A DNA stretch of 64,000 nt from Bacteroidota bacterium (GTDB lineage: Bacteria; Bacteroidota; Rhodothermia; Rhodothermales; JANQRZ01). The notes under the pieces were generated by a model that was not told the origin of the DNA, made no database searches, and worked only from the letters and a program-made list of their open reading frames with translations. Below are positions 32,014 to 39,490 of this stretch, in pieces (position 1 is the first letter of the stretch; every line of letters starts with the position of its first letter). The stretch is from assembly GCA_038746285.1 (NCBI GenBank), contig JBCDKT010000002.1, forward strand, positions 62,001 to 126,000, read 5' to 3'. Position numbers and translations under genes: made by a program.

Positions 32014-33525
32014 ATGCGCCGCCTCGAAGACTTTCCCGACGCCGACCTCCGCATCTTCGACCGGCCGGGCGTGCCGCCGCTGGACGCCATCGAGTCGGTC
32101 TACCTCGTCGGCATCTGCGGCAAGGGGATGGGGGCGCTCGCGGAGCTTCTGACCGAGGCGGGCTACGCCGTGCGCGGCTCGGACGAGGCGGCCTACCCGC
32201 CGATGAGCACGCGCCTCGCCGGCCTCGGCATCGCCATCGACGAGGGCTACGACCCGGCCCACCTGGACCCGGCCCCGGACGTGGTCGTAATTGGCAACGC
32301 CTCGGTGCCGACCCACCCGGAGGCGACCTACGCCCGCGAGCATGGCCTCGTCCAACTGTCGCTGCCCGAGGCGCTCGCCTACTTCTTCCTCCACGGCCGC
32401 CGCAGCCTCGTCGTCGCCGGGACGCACGGCAAGACGACGACCGCCGGCATGATGGCGCACGTCTTCCGCCACGCCGGCCTCGACCCCGGCTTCTTCATCG
32501 GCGGCGTGATGACAAACTACGGCGCGACCTGCGCCGCCGGCACGGGCGCGCACTTCATCGTAGAGGGCGACGAGTACGACTCGGCCTATTTCGACAAGCG
32601 GCCTAAGTTCATGCACTACCGGCCGGCGAGCGCGATCGTCACCTCGATGGAGTTCGACCACGCCGACATCTACGCCGACTGGGACGAGTACCGCGACGCC
32701 TTCCGGGCCTTCGTCGGGCTCCTGCCCGAGGACGGCCTCCTTGTGCTCAACGGCGACGACGACGAGGTCCGCGCCCTCGCCGACCACACGGCGGCACGGG
32801 TCCAGTTCTTCGGCCTCCAGGACTACGACGACCACGTCACGGCCTCCGACATCCGGCCGGTCGACGGCGGGCAGCGCTTCCGGCTCGTCCTCAAGCCCTT
32901 CCCCGTCGCCGACGGCGGGGAGCCGCTGACGGAGATTTTCCTCCCGATGAGCGGGTGGGTCAACCGCTTCGACGCGCTCGGCGTCTGCGCCGTGGCGCTC
33001 GACGAGGGCCTGACGCCCGAGGAGATCGTCACCGCGTTCGCGTCGTTCGAGGGGATGAAGCGGCGGCAGGAGATTCTGGGCGAGGTGGGCGGCGTGACCG
33101 TCGTGGACGACTTCGCCCACCACCCGACGGCAGTCGGCGCGACCGTCCACGCCGTGCAGGAGCGCTGGCCGAGCCGCCGGACGGTCGCCGTCTTCGAGCC
33201 GCGCTCCAACTCCAGCCGGCGCAAGATTTTCGAGGCCCCCTACGCCGAGGCTCTCGCCGAAGCCGACGCCGTCTTCCTCAGCGCGCCCCCGCTCCGCCAC
33301 AACGACGACCCGGCGCACTTCATCGACGTGGACGCTGTCGTCGAGCAGATCGGCAGCCAGGGCGTCCCGGCCACGGCCTGCGCCGACGCCGACGCGCTCC
33401 TCCCGCACCTCCTCAGCGAACTCCGGCCCGGCGACGTGGCCCTCGTGATGAGCAACGGCTCGTTCGGCGGGCTGAACCAGAAGCTGCTGGCCGCCCTCCG
33501 CGAGCGCGAGACCGTCGAGGGGTGA
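32014..33525 (+). CDS. mpl: UDP-N-acetylmuramate:tripeptide ligase (Mpl), murein recycling
   Basis: Links recovered L-Ala-gamma-D-Glu-meso-Dap tripeptide to UDP-MurNAc with ATP, in the cytoplasm. The 503-residue Mur ligase shows the N-terminal UDP-binding Rossmann motif (VGICGKGMGALAELL), the P-loop (GTHGKTTTAGMM), EGDEYDSAYFDKRPKF, which marks Mpl rather than MurC, and the C-terminal VDDFAHHPTAV and FEPRSNSSRR. The presence of Mpl implies meso-diaminopimelate in the wall. Upstream lies an exact TACCTTTG box; downstream is a repeat element. Confidence 0.93.
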   Translation: MRRLEDFPDADLRIFDRPGVPPLDAIESVYLVGICGKGMGALAELLTEAGYAVRGSDEAAYPPMSTRLAGLGIAIDEGYDPAHLDPAPDVVVIGNASVPTHPEATYAREHGLVQLSLPEALAYFFLHGRRSLVVAGTHGKTTTAGMMAHVFRHAGLDPGFFIGGVMTNYGATCAAGTGAHFIVEGDEYDSAYFDKRPKFMHYRPASAIVTSMEFDHADIYADWDEYRDAFRAFVGLLPEDGLLVLNGDDDEVRALADHTAARVQFFGLQDYDDHVTASDIRPVDGGQRFRLVLKPFPVADGGEPLTEIFLPMSGWVNRFDALGVCAVALDEGLTPEEIVTAFASFEGMKRRQEILGEVGGVTVVDDFAHHPTAVGATVHAVQERWPSRRTVAVFEPRSNSSRRKIFEAPYAEALAEADAVFLSAPPLRHNDDPAHFIDVDAVVEQIGSQGVPATACADADALLPHLLSELRPGDVALVMSNGSFGGLNQKLLAALRERETVEG

Positions 33526-33660
33526 GGGTGCGCCTACGGCGCGGAATGGGTAGAATGGGTGGAACGGGAAGAATGAGCGTCGACACAGAGCGCGGCGGCC
33601 TCGGTAACTTTCTAGGCTTTTCTTGACTCCTCCCACTCCTCCCACTCCTCCCATCCTCTC
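33526..33660 (+). repeat. Purine/core/pyrimidine element, copy A
   Basis: First copy of the intergenic element described in the findings. The order is GTGCGCCTACGGCGCGG, purine-rich arm (GGGTAGAATGGGTGGAACGGG), core with GCGCGGCGGCCTCGGTAACT and TTTCT-AGGCTTTTCTTGACT, then a pyrimidine arm of CACTCCTCC units. It starts at the Mpl stop codon and its right arm runs into the first codons of the BtuF-like gene. Confidence 0.75.
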
Positions 33661-34453
33661 CACGCCGAAACGCACCCTCAACGACGCGCGCGGCCGGACC
33701 GTCACGCTCGGCACCCTGCCGCGCCGGATCGTATCGCTCGTCCCGAGCCAGACGGAACTCCTGGCCGACCTCGGCCTCGACGACGAGGTGGTCGGGCTGA
33801 CGCGGTTCTGCGTCCACCCGGCGGGGTGGAAAAAGCGGAAGCAGATCGTCGGCGGGACGAAGAACGTGAACGCGGAGCGGGTGGCGGCGCTGGAGCCTGA
33901 CCTTGTCCTGGCCAACCTCGAAGAGAACGTCCGCGAGCAGGTCGAAGCCCTCGACGAGCTAGCCCCTGTCTTCGTGACGGACCCGGCAACGGTGGAGGGC
34001 GCGCTCGGGATGATCCGCACGGTCGGTGCTCTCGTCGGGCGGAGCGACCGTGCCGAGGCGCTGGCGGACGCCGTCGCGCGCGGCTTCGACGGCCTCGCCG
34101 CGCAGCCGCCGGTGCAGGCAGCCTACCTCATCTGGCGCACTCCCTGGATGACGGTCGGCGGCGACACGTTCGTCCACGACGTGCTGCGCCGGGCCTCGCT
34201 CGTCAACGTCTTCGGCGAGCAGACGCGCTACCCGGAGGTCACTCTCGACGCCATCGCAGCGGCCGAGCCGGAGGTCGTGCTGCTGTCGTCGGAGCCGTTT
34301 CCGTTCCGCGAGAAGCACCTCGCCGAGGTCGGGGCCGCGGTGCCGGGCGCGGCGGTGCACCTCGTGGACGGCGAGCTGTTCTCGTGGTACGGCAGCCGGA
34401 TGCGCTTGATGCCGCCGTATCTCGCCGCCCTGCGCGGGCGGCTGGGCGCGTAG
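33623..34453 (+). CDS. BtuF-like metal/cobalamin-binding protein, start uncertain
   Basis: A helical-backbone substrate-binding protein of the BtuF/FhuD fold: GTLPRRIVSLVPSQTELLAD starts the N-lobe, VGLTRFCVHP and LEPDLVLANLEENV follow, and VHLVDGELFSWYGSRM lies near the end. It would normally deliver cobalamin or an iron complex to an ABC importer. No signal peptide is present. The only start before the conserved part is a TTG at 33623, inside the pyrimidine arm of element copy A; it yields a TPPTPPTPP N-terminus. The original 5' end may have been replaced by the repeat. No importer genes adjoin it. Confidence 0.75.
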   Translation: MTPPTPPTPPILSTPKRTLNDARGRTVTLGTLPRRIVSLVPSQTELLADLGLDDEVVGLTRFCVHPAGWKKRKQIVGGTKNVNAERVAALEPDLVLANLEENVREQVEALDELAPVFVTDPATVEGALGMIRTVGALVGRSDRAEALADAVARGFDGLAAQPPVQAAYLIWRTPWMTVGGDTFVHDVLRRASLVNVFGEQTRYPEVTLDAIAAAEPEVVLLSSEPFPFREKHLAEVGAAVPGAAVHLVDGELFSWYGSRMRLMPPYLAALRGRLGA

Positions 34454-34482
34454 CCTGTTCGACGGGGATATGAACCAGGCCA

Positions 34483-34502
34483 GGGCGTAGCATGCTACGC
34501 CC
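34483..34502. repeat. Perfect 20-bp palindrome GGGCGTAGCATGCTACGCCC
   Basis: The sequence is its own complement over 20 bases and lies in the gap between the BtuF-like gene and ParA, 79 bp before the ParA ATG. It resembles a dispersed palindromic repeat type and could also act as a transcription stop or regulator site. No T-tract follows. Confidence 0.6.
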
Positions 34503-34534
34503 CTACGGGCGGGCGTGGAGAGCGGCCGGGGCGC

Positions 34535-34542
34535 TATCTTCT
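34535..34542 (+). promoter_or_regulatory. -7-like box for the ParA gene
   Basis: TATCTTCT, 39 bp before the ATG, is followed by a pyrimidine-rich leader (CTCTCGGCCGCTCTTCC). Confidence 0.45.
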
Positions 34543-34581
34543 CCGTCTCTCGGCCGCTCTTCCGTTCCCTCGCTCCTGACC

Positions 34582-35343
34582 ATGCGACGTGTCATCTTCA
34601 ACCAGAAAGGCGGCGTCGGCAAGTCCAGCATCGCCGTCAACCTCGCGGCGCTGAGCGCGCGGCGCGGCCGGAGCACGCTCCTCCTCGACCTCGACGCGCA
34701 GGGCAACGCGACCCAGTACCTCCTCGGCGACGCGCAGCCCGAGACGACCGTCGCGGGGTTCTTCGAGCAGTTCCTCTCGTTCCACCTGACGGAGTCCAGG
34801 CTCGGCGAGTTCGTGCTCCACACGCCGTACGACAACCTCGATCTCGTCGCGGCGTCGCCTGCGCTGACGGACCTCCAGAGCCGCCTGGAGGCCAAGCACA
34901 AGATCAACAAGCTCCGCGACGGCCTCGGCGCGCTCGGTGCCTACGACGCCGTCTTCATCGACACGCCGCCCGCGTTCAACTTCTACACGCTCTCGGCTCT
35001 CATCGCGGCTGACACCTGCGTGATCCCGTTCGACTGCGACAGCTTCGCGCGCGAGGCGCTCTACCACCTCCTCAACAACGTCGCCGAGGTCAAGGCCGAT
35101 CATAACCCGGCACTGAGGGTCGAGGGCATCATCGTCAACCAGTTCCAGAAGCAGGCCAAGCTGCCGCGCCGGATCGTGGACGAACTCAAGGCCGAGGACC
35201 TGCCGCTCTTCGAGACGCTGCTCCCGGCGTCGGTGAAGATGCGCGAGTCGCACGAGGCCGAGACCCCGCTCGTCCACTTCGCGCCGAAGCACCCGCTGTC
35301 GAAGGCATTCGTGGCGCTCTACGACGAACTCGTCACCGCCTAG
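34582..35343 (+). CDS. ParA-family ATPase (orphan)
   Basis: A 253-residue deviant-Walker ATPase. The N-terminal loop FNQKGGVGKSSIAVNLA carries the signature lysine, LLLDLDAQGNATQYLLGD is the A' region, and VFIDTPPAFNFYTLSAL is Walker B. Such proteins position DNA or protein complexes in the cell. The ATG at 34582 is used because it begins the conserved strand directly; an upstream frame exists. No ParB gene or parS-like site is visible nearby, so a role in chromosome or plasmid segregation is not supported by context. It abuts the CaiB-like gene (2 bp). Confidence 0.88.
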   Translation: MRRVIFNQKGGVGKSSIAVNLAALSARRGRSTLLLDLDAQGNATQYLLGDAQPETTVAGFFEQFLSFHLTESRLGEFVLHTPYDNLDLVAASPALTDLQSRLEAKHKINKLRDGLGALGAYDAVFIDTPPAFNFYTLSALIAADTCVIPFDCDSFAREALYHLLNNVAEVKADHNPALRVEGIIVNQFQKQAKLPRRIVDELKAEDLPLFETLLPASVKMRESHEAETPLVHFAPKHPLSKAFVALYDELVTA

Positions 35344-35345
35344 CG

Positions 35346-36548
35346 ATGGCCGTCTTCGCCGATCTCGTGGTGCTGGAACTGGCGAGCGTCCTCGCCGGCC
35401 CGAGCGTCGGGCAGTTCTTCGCCGAACTGGGCGCGGCCGTGATCAAGGTCGAGAACCCGGCCACGGGCGGCGACGTGACGCGCCGCTGGACGCTCCCGAC
35501 CGAAGACGCAGCGGCCGAGCGGTCGGCCTACTTCGCCGCCGCCAACTGGGGCAAGCAGTCGGTGGCGATCGACCTGCGGCGGGCCGAGGGGCAGCGGCTC
35601 CTGCGCGACCTCGCGGCGCAGGCCGACATCGTCGTGAGTTCGTACAAGCCGGGCGACGCGGCCAAGCTCGGGGCCGACTTCGAGACGCTCGCAGCGGCCA
35701 ACCCGCGCCTGCTCTACGCCGAAGTCGTAGGCTATCCGCAGGGATCACCCGGCAGCGACCGAGCCGGGTACGACGCCGTCGTGCAGGCCGAGAGCGGGTT
35801 CACGTTCATGAACGGTGAGGCCGGCGGGCCGCCCGTCAAGATGCCGGTCGCGCTCGTCGACGTCCTCGCGGCGCACCAACTCAAAGAGGCGCTCCTCGTC
35901 GGTCTCCTCGAGCGCGAGCGGACGGGACGAGGCGGCCGCTTCACGGTCTCGCTGTTCGAATCTGCCGTCGCCTCCCTCGCGAACCAGGCGACGAACTGGC
36001 TCACGGGCGGGCACGCGCCGCAGCGCATGGGCTCGGCGCACCCCAACATCGCGCCCTACGGGACGGTCTTCCAGACGGCGAACGGCGAGGGCGTCGTGCT
36101 GGCCATCGGGACGGACCGGCAGTTCGCGGCGCTCGGGGAGGTGCTGGAGATGGACGCGATTGCCGGAGCGCCCCGCTTCGCCACCAACGCCCAGCGCGTG
36201 CGGAACCGGCCCTTCCTAGACCTCCTCCTCGCCGAGCGCATCGCGGCGTGGGACCGCGACCGGCTCCTCGCCGCCCTCGCCGAGCGGCACGTCCCGGCGG
36301 GCGCGGTCAACGACCTGCCGGCCGTGTTCGAGCAGCCCGCCGCGCAGGCGCTCGTGGTGCGCGACGAGGCGCTTGCGGGCGTGCGGCACGTCGCGTTCCA
36401 GCCGGGTAGCGGGATCGCAGAGACGCTCACCCCGCCGCCGCGCTACGCTGCCGACACCCGGACGGTGCTCGCCGAGCGGCTCGGGACCGACGAGGAGACC
36501 GTCGAGCGCCTGCGACGGGCTGGCGTGGTCGAGGTGCGCGAGACTTAG
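35346..36548 (+). CDS. CaiB/BaiF family III CoA-transferase
   Basis: A 400-residue CoA-transferase of the formyl-CoA transferase type, which moves CoA between carboxylic acids. Family blocks: LVVLELASVLAGPSVGQFFA, LGAAVIKVENPATGGD, the NWGKQSVAIDLR strand, VVSSYKPGDAAKLG, and MPVALVDVLAAHQLKEALLV, whose Asp is the probable catalytic residue. The C-terminal part has RFATNAQRVRNRP. The substrate is unknown. It starts 2 bp after ParA stops, so the two share a transcript. Confidence 0.88.
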   Translation: MAVFADLVVLELASVLAGPSVGQFFAELGAAVIKVENPATGGDVTRRWTLPTEDAAAERSAYFAAANWGKQSVAIDLRRAEGQRLLRDLAAQADIVVSSYKPGDAAKLGADFETLAAANPRLLYAEVVGYPQGSPGSDRAGYDAVVQAESGFTFMNGEAGGPPVKMPVALVDVLAAHQLKEALLVGLLERERTGRGGRFTVSLFESAVASLANQATNWLTGGHAPQRMGSAHPNIAPYGTVFQTANGEGVVLAIGTDRQFAALGEVLEMDAIAGAPRFATNAQRVRNRPFLDLLLAERIAAWDRDRLLAALAERHVPAGAVNDLPAVFEQPAAQALVVRDEALAGVRHVAFQPGSGIAETLTPPPRYAADTRTVLAERLGTDEETVERLRRAGVVEVRET

Positions 36549-36595
36549 CGTAGCCACTCCATCGCCGATAGCCGGAGGACGATCCGTACCGTCCC

Positions 36596-36601
36596 AGGAG
36601 G
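36596..36601 (+). promoter_or_regulatory. Ribosome binding site fixing a TTG start
   Basis: AGGAGG lies nine bases before the TTG of the BLUF gene. Shine-Dalgarno sequences are rare in this window, so this one is informative and supports the TTG start. Confidence 0.7.
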
Positions 36602-36610
36602 CTGCCCGCT

Positions 36611-37033
36611 TTGGTCTACATCGTCTACGTCAGTTCCGCGACCCACCCCTTCAGCGACCACGACCTCGACCGCCTCGTCCGCGTCAGCCGACGGAACAAC
36701 GAGGCGGCAGGCATCACCGGGATGCTGCTCCACCGGGACGGCCATTTCATCCAGACCCTGGAAGGTCCGCCGAGCGCCGTGTACCGGGCCTACGCCCGCA
36801 TCCGCCGCGACCCGCGCCACCGGCGCCTCATCCGGCTCGTCGACCGCCCGACCTCGGTGCGCCAGTTCGCCGGGCAGGCGATGGGCTTCTGCAACACCGA
36901 CAAGCTCCCGGCCGTGGACCGCCGCGCGCTCAACGTCTTCCTGTCCGAGCCGTCGGTCCCGAGCGCCGCCGACGCGCGCGGCGGGCTGGTCTACAAGCTG
37001 CTCCTGGACTTCCGGGACTCGTTCGCTGCCTGA
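36611..37033 (+). CDS. Stand-alone BLUF blue-light sensor protein
   Basis: A 140-residue protein made of one BLUF (flavin-binding) domain and a short tail. The photocycle residues are present: Tyr in VYIVYVSSA, Asn in RRNNEAAGITGML, and Gln in GHFIQTLEG. The DPRHRRLIRLVDRP and GFCNTDKLP segments follow. No output domain is attached, so it should signal through protein contacts. The TTG start is supported by AGGAGG nine bases upstream. It follows the CaiB-like gene by 62 bp and precedes the TerB-like gene. Confidence 0.88.
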   Translation: MVYIVYVSSATHPFSDHDLDRLVRVSRRNNEAAGITGMLLHRDGHFIQTLEGPPSAVYRAYARIRRDPRHRRLIRLVDRPTSVRQFAGQAMGFCNTDKLPAVDRRALNVFLSEPSVPSAADARGGLVYKLLLDFRDSFAA

Positions 37034-37116
37034 GGGGAATTGGATGAGGATTAGGACTTGCTAGTTCTCGGCAAAATGCGTTGTTTAGGGACCCACCTCT
37101 CCCTTCTCGCTGCGCC

Positions 37117-37482
37117 ATGCCCGACTCCTCGCTCCACCCCCAGCATCTCCATACCCTCGTCCTGCTGCACCTCTCGGTGGCCTACGGGGCCGACGACGAC
37201 TTCGACCCCGCAGAGCGCTATGTGGTCGTCGACCTGGTCCAGCGGTGGCTCCCCTACCTCACCGTGGACACCGTCGAGTCGGTGGTGGATACGGCGTTCA
37301 AGGCTGCGAGGAGCGGGATGGTGGGCACGCCCGAGGCCCTGGCGGCGGCGCTAGGCGACGCGCTCACGCCGGACCTCCAGCGCCGCGTGCTCGCCGACCT
37401 CGGCCACGTCGCCCGCGCCGACGGCTCGCTGAGCGTGAGCGAGGCCGACGTGATCAGCCGCATCCGCCGCGCGTGGGCGTGA
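37117..37482 (+). CDS. TerB-like helical protein
   Basis: A 121-residue all-helical protein resembling the TerB/DUF533 fold: a helix with VLLHLSVAYGADDDFDPAER, where the acidic run fits the family's metal-binding site, and a matching second half with LADLGHVARADGSLSVSEAD. TerB proteins occur in tellurite-resistance and stress gene sets, but none of those genes lies nearby. The ATG at 37117 is chosen over an upstream in-frame start because it gives the family length. Confidence 0.65.
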   Translation: MPDSSLHPQHLHTLVLLHLSVAYGADDDFDPAERYVVVDLVQRWLPYLTVDTVESVVDTAFKAARSGMVGTPEALAAALGDALTPDLQRRVLADLGHVARADGSLSVSEADVISRIRRAWA

Positions 37483-37489
37483 GGGTTGG

Positions 37490-37648
37490 GGATGCGCCTG
37501 CGGCGCGCTCATGAAAGGCGTGGGAGGAATGGGCGGATGGGCGGATGGGCGGATGGGCGGATGGGCGAAGATCGCTGGCGCAGCGCGCGACGGCCTCGGT
37601 AGTTTTCGTGGTTTTGCTTGACTCCCACACTCCCACTCCTCCCACTCA
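37490..37648 (+). repeat. Purine/core/pyrimidine element, copy B (downstream of AbgT gene)
   Basis: Four full ATGGGCGG units run 37529-37560, followed by ATGGGCGA, then the core (CGCTGGCGCAGCGCGCGACG, GCCTCGGTAGTTTTCGTGG) and a short arm with two ACTCCCAC units (37621-37636) and CTCCCAC units. The core is identical to that of copy C. Its end covers the AbgT stop codon. Confidence 0.8.
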
Positions 37649-39187
37649 CCCCCCCGCGGCCTCGATGAACATCGGCGCGCCGGGGCCGAGCGGGAGGCCG
37701 AAGACGAGCCAGACGGCGAGGAGCACCATCCAGATCGCCAGGAAGACGAACGTGTAGGGCAGCATGGTTGCCACGACGGTCCCAATCCCAGCCTTCTTGT
37801 CGTAGCGCTCGACGAAGGCGATGATGAGGGCGAAGTAGCTCATCATCGGCGAGATGATGTTGGTCGTCGAGTCGCCGATGCGGTAGGCCGTCTGCACGAG
37901 TTCGGGCGAGTAGCCGAGGATCATGAACATCGGGATGAAGACCGGGGCCATGATGGCCCACTTGGCCGAGGCGCTGCCCATCGCGAGGTTGATGACGGCC
38001 GAGAGCAGGATGAACGCCATCATCAGCGGGATCGGGCCGAGGTTGAGCGCCTCCAGGCCCGCCGCGCCGTTGATGGCGAAGATCAGCCCGAGGTTGGTCC
38101 ACTTGAAGTACGCCACGAACTGCGCCGCGAAGAACACGAGCACCATGTAGATCCCGAGCGTCGACATCGCGTCGCCCATCCCGTTCATCACGTCGGCGTC
38201 GCTCTTGAGCGTCTTGGCCGCTAGCCCGTAGGCGATGCCCGCCACGCTCGCGGTGATGAAGATGACGGCCACGATCCCCTGCATGAACGGCGAGCGGAGG
38301 ACGCCGCCCGTCTCGGGGTCGCGCAGGAAGCCGCCCTCCGGGATCAGCCCCCACAGCGCAAGCGCCGTCAGCACGACGATGGAGCCGAGCGCCCACCACA
38401 GGCCGCGCTTCTCGTCAGCCGTGAGGTCGTGGATCTCTTCGGCCTCCACCTCGCCCTTGAACGTACCCAGGCGCGGCTCGACGATCTTCTCCGTCACCCA
38501 CGTCCCGGCCGCGGCGATGAAGAAGGTCGAGATGAACATGAAGTAGTAGTTCGCCGCTGGGTTGACGAGGTACTCGGGGTCGATGATGCGGGCGGCTTCT
38601 TCGGAGAGGCCGGCCAGGAGCGGGTCGATCGTGCCGAGCAGTAGGTTGGCCGAGTAGCCGCCCGAGACGCCCGCGAAGGCCGCCGCGAGGCCCGCAATCG
38701 GGTGGCGCCCGACGGCGAGGAAGATGATCGCGGACAGCGGGACGAGGAGCACGTAGCCGACCTCGCTCGCCGTGTTCGAGAGGATGCCGGCGAACACGAT
38801 CACGAACGTCAAGAGCCGCGGCGGCGCGCTCAGCACGAGGAGCCGGATGCTCGTCCCGATCAGCCCGCTCCGCTCCGCCACCCCGATGCCGAGCAGCGCC
38901 ACGAGCACCGTCCCGAGCGGCGCGAACCCGGTGAAGTTGTCGATCATCTCGGTCAGGATCAGGTGCAGCCCCTCGGTCGAGACGAGGTTGACCGGGCGGA
39001 TGACCTCGCCCGTGCGCGGCATGACGGCCTCGATGTCGAGCAGGCTGAAGACCCACGAGAAGACGATCACGAGGCCGGCGAAGAGCGCGAAGAGCGTCGC
39101 CGGGTGCGGCAGCGCGTTCCCGAGGCGCTCGACCACGCCGAGGAAGCGGGCGAAGCCTTTCGGCTGGGTCTGGGTGGGCGTTTCCAT
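37646..39187 (-). CDS. AbgT-family transporter
   Basis: A 513-residue inner-membrane protein with about 11-13 membrane segments, similar to AbgT and MtrF, which move p-aminobenzoyl-glutamate or export sulfonamide-like drugs. Family blocks are visible: [20 protein letters not shown] at the start, [57 protein letters not shown] and [17 protein letters not shown] near the end. The start ATG at 39187 is natural. Near-identical copies of the same intergenic element bracket the gene on both sides. A TACCTTCC box lies upstream at 39222-39229. Confidence 0.9.
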   Translation of the reverse strand: METPTQTQPKGFARFLGVVERLGNALPHPATLFALFAGLVIVFSWVFSLLDIEAVMPRTGEVIRPVNLVSTEGLHLILTEMIDNFTGFAPLGTVLVALLGIGVAERSGLIGTSIRLLVLSAPPRLLTFVIVFAGILSNTASEVGYVLLVPLSAIIFLAVGRHPIAGLAAAFAGVSGGYSANLLLGTIDPLLAGLSEEAARIIDPEYLVNPAANYYFMFISTFFIAAAGTWVTEKIVEPRLGTFKGEVEAEEIHDLTADEKRGLWWALGSIVVLTALALWGLIPEGGFLRDPETGGVLRSPFMQGIVAVIFITASVAGIAYGLAAKTLKSDADVMNGMGDAMSTLGIYMVLVFFAAQFVAYFKWTNLGLIFAINGAAGLEALNLGPIPLMMAFILLSAVINLAMGSASAKWAIMAPVFIPMFMILGYSPELVQTAYRIGDSTTNIISPMMSYFALIIAFVERYDKKAGIGTVVATMLPYTFVFLAIWMVLLAVWLVFGLPLGPGAPMFIEAAGG

Positions 39188-39221
39188 CAGGACGCGAGGG
39201 CTAGGGCACGGTCAGAAGCCC

Positions 39222-39229
39222 GGAAGGTA
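39222..39229 (-). promoter_or_regulatory. -7-like box for the AbgT gene
   Basis: TACCTTCC on the minus strand, 34 bp before the ATG, just outside element copy C. Confidence 0.45.
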
Positions 39230-39235
39230 GCACTG

Positions 39236-39490
39236 GGAGGGTGCGCCTGCGGCGCGGAGTGGGAGGAACGGGGAGAACGGGCGGATGGGCGGATGGGCGG
39301 ATGGGCGGATGGGCGGATGGGCGGATGGGCGGATGGGCGAAGATCGCTGGCGCAGCGCGCGACGGCCTCGGTAGTTTTCGTGGTTTTGCTTGACTCCCAC
39401 ACTCCCACACTCCCACACTCCCACACTCCCACACTCCCACACTCCCACACTCCCACACTCCCACACTCCCACACTCCCACACTCCCGCAC
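39236..39490 (+). repeat. Purine/core/pyrimidine element, copy C, with expanded 8-bp arms
   Basis: Left arm: six perfect ATGGGCGG units at 39285-39332 and then ATGGGCGA. Core identical to copy B. Right arm: eleven perfect ACTCCCAC units at 39393-39480 and then ACTCCCGC. The left end has the GTGCGCCTGCGGCGCGG hairpin found in other copies. The element fills the whole gap of about 300 bp between the AbgT gene and the lipoprotein gene; no other feature lies there apart from the AbgT promoter box. Both arms are G-rich on opposite strands. Confidence 0.85.

Noticed and set aside
34582-35343. ParA as part of a plasmid partition system
   Set aside because: No ParB gene, no replication gene and only chromosomal-type metabolic neighbours.
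39285-39480. CRISPR-like array
   Set aside because: The units are contiguous 8-bp tandem repeats with no spacers and no cas genes.
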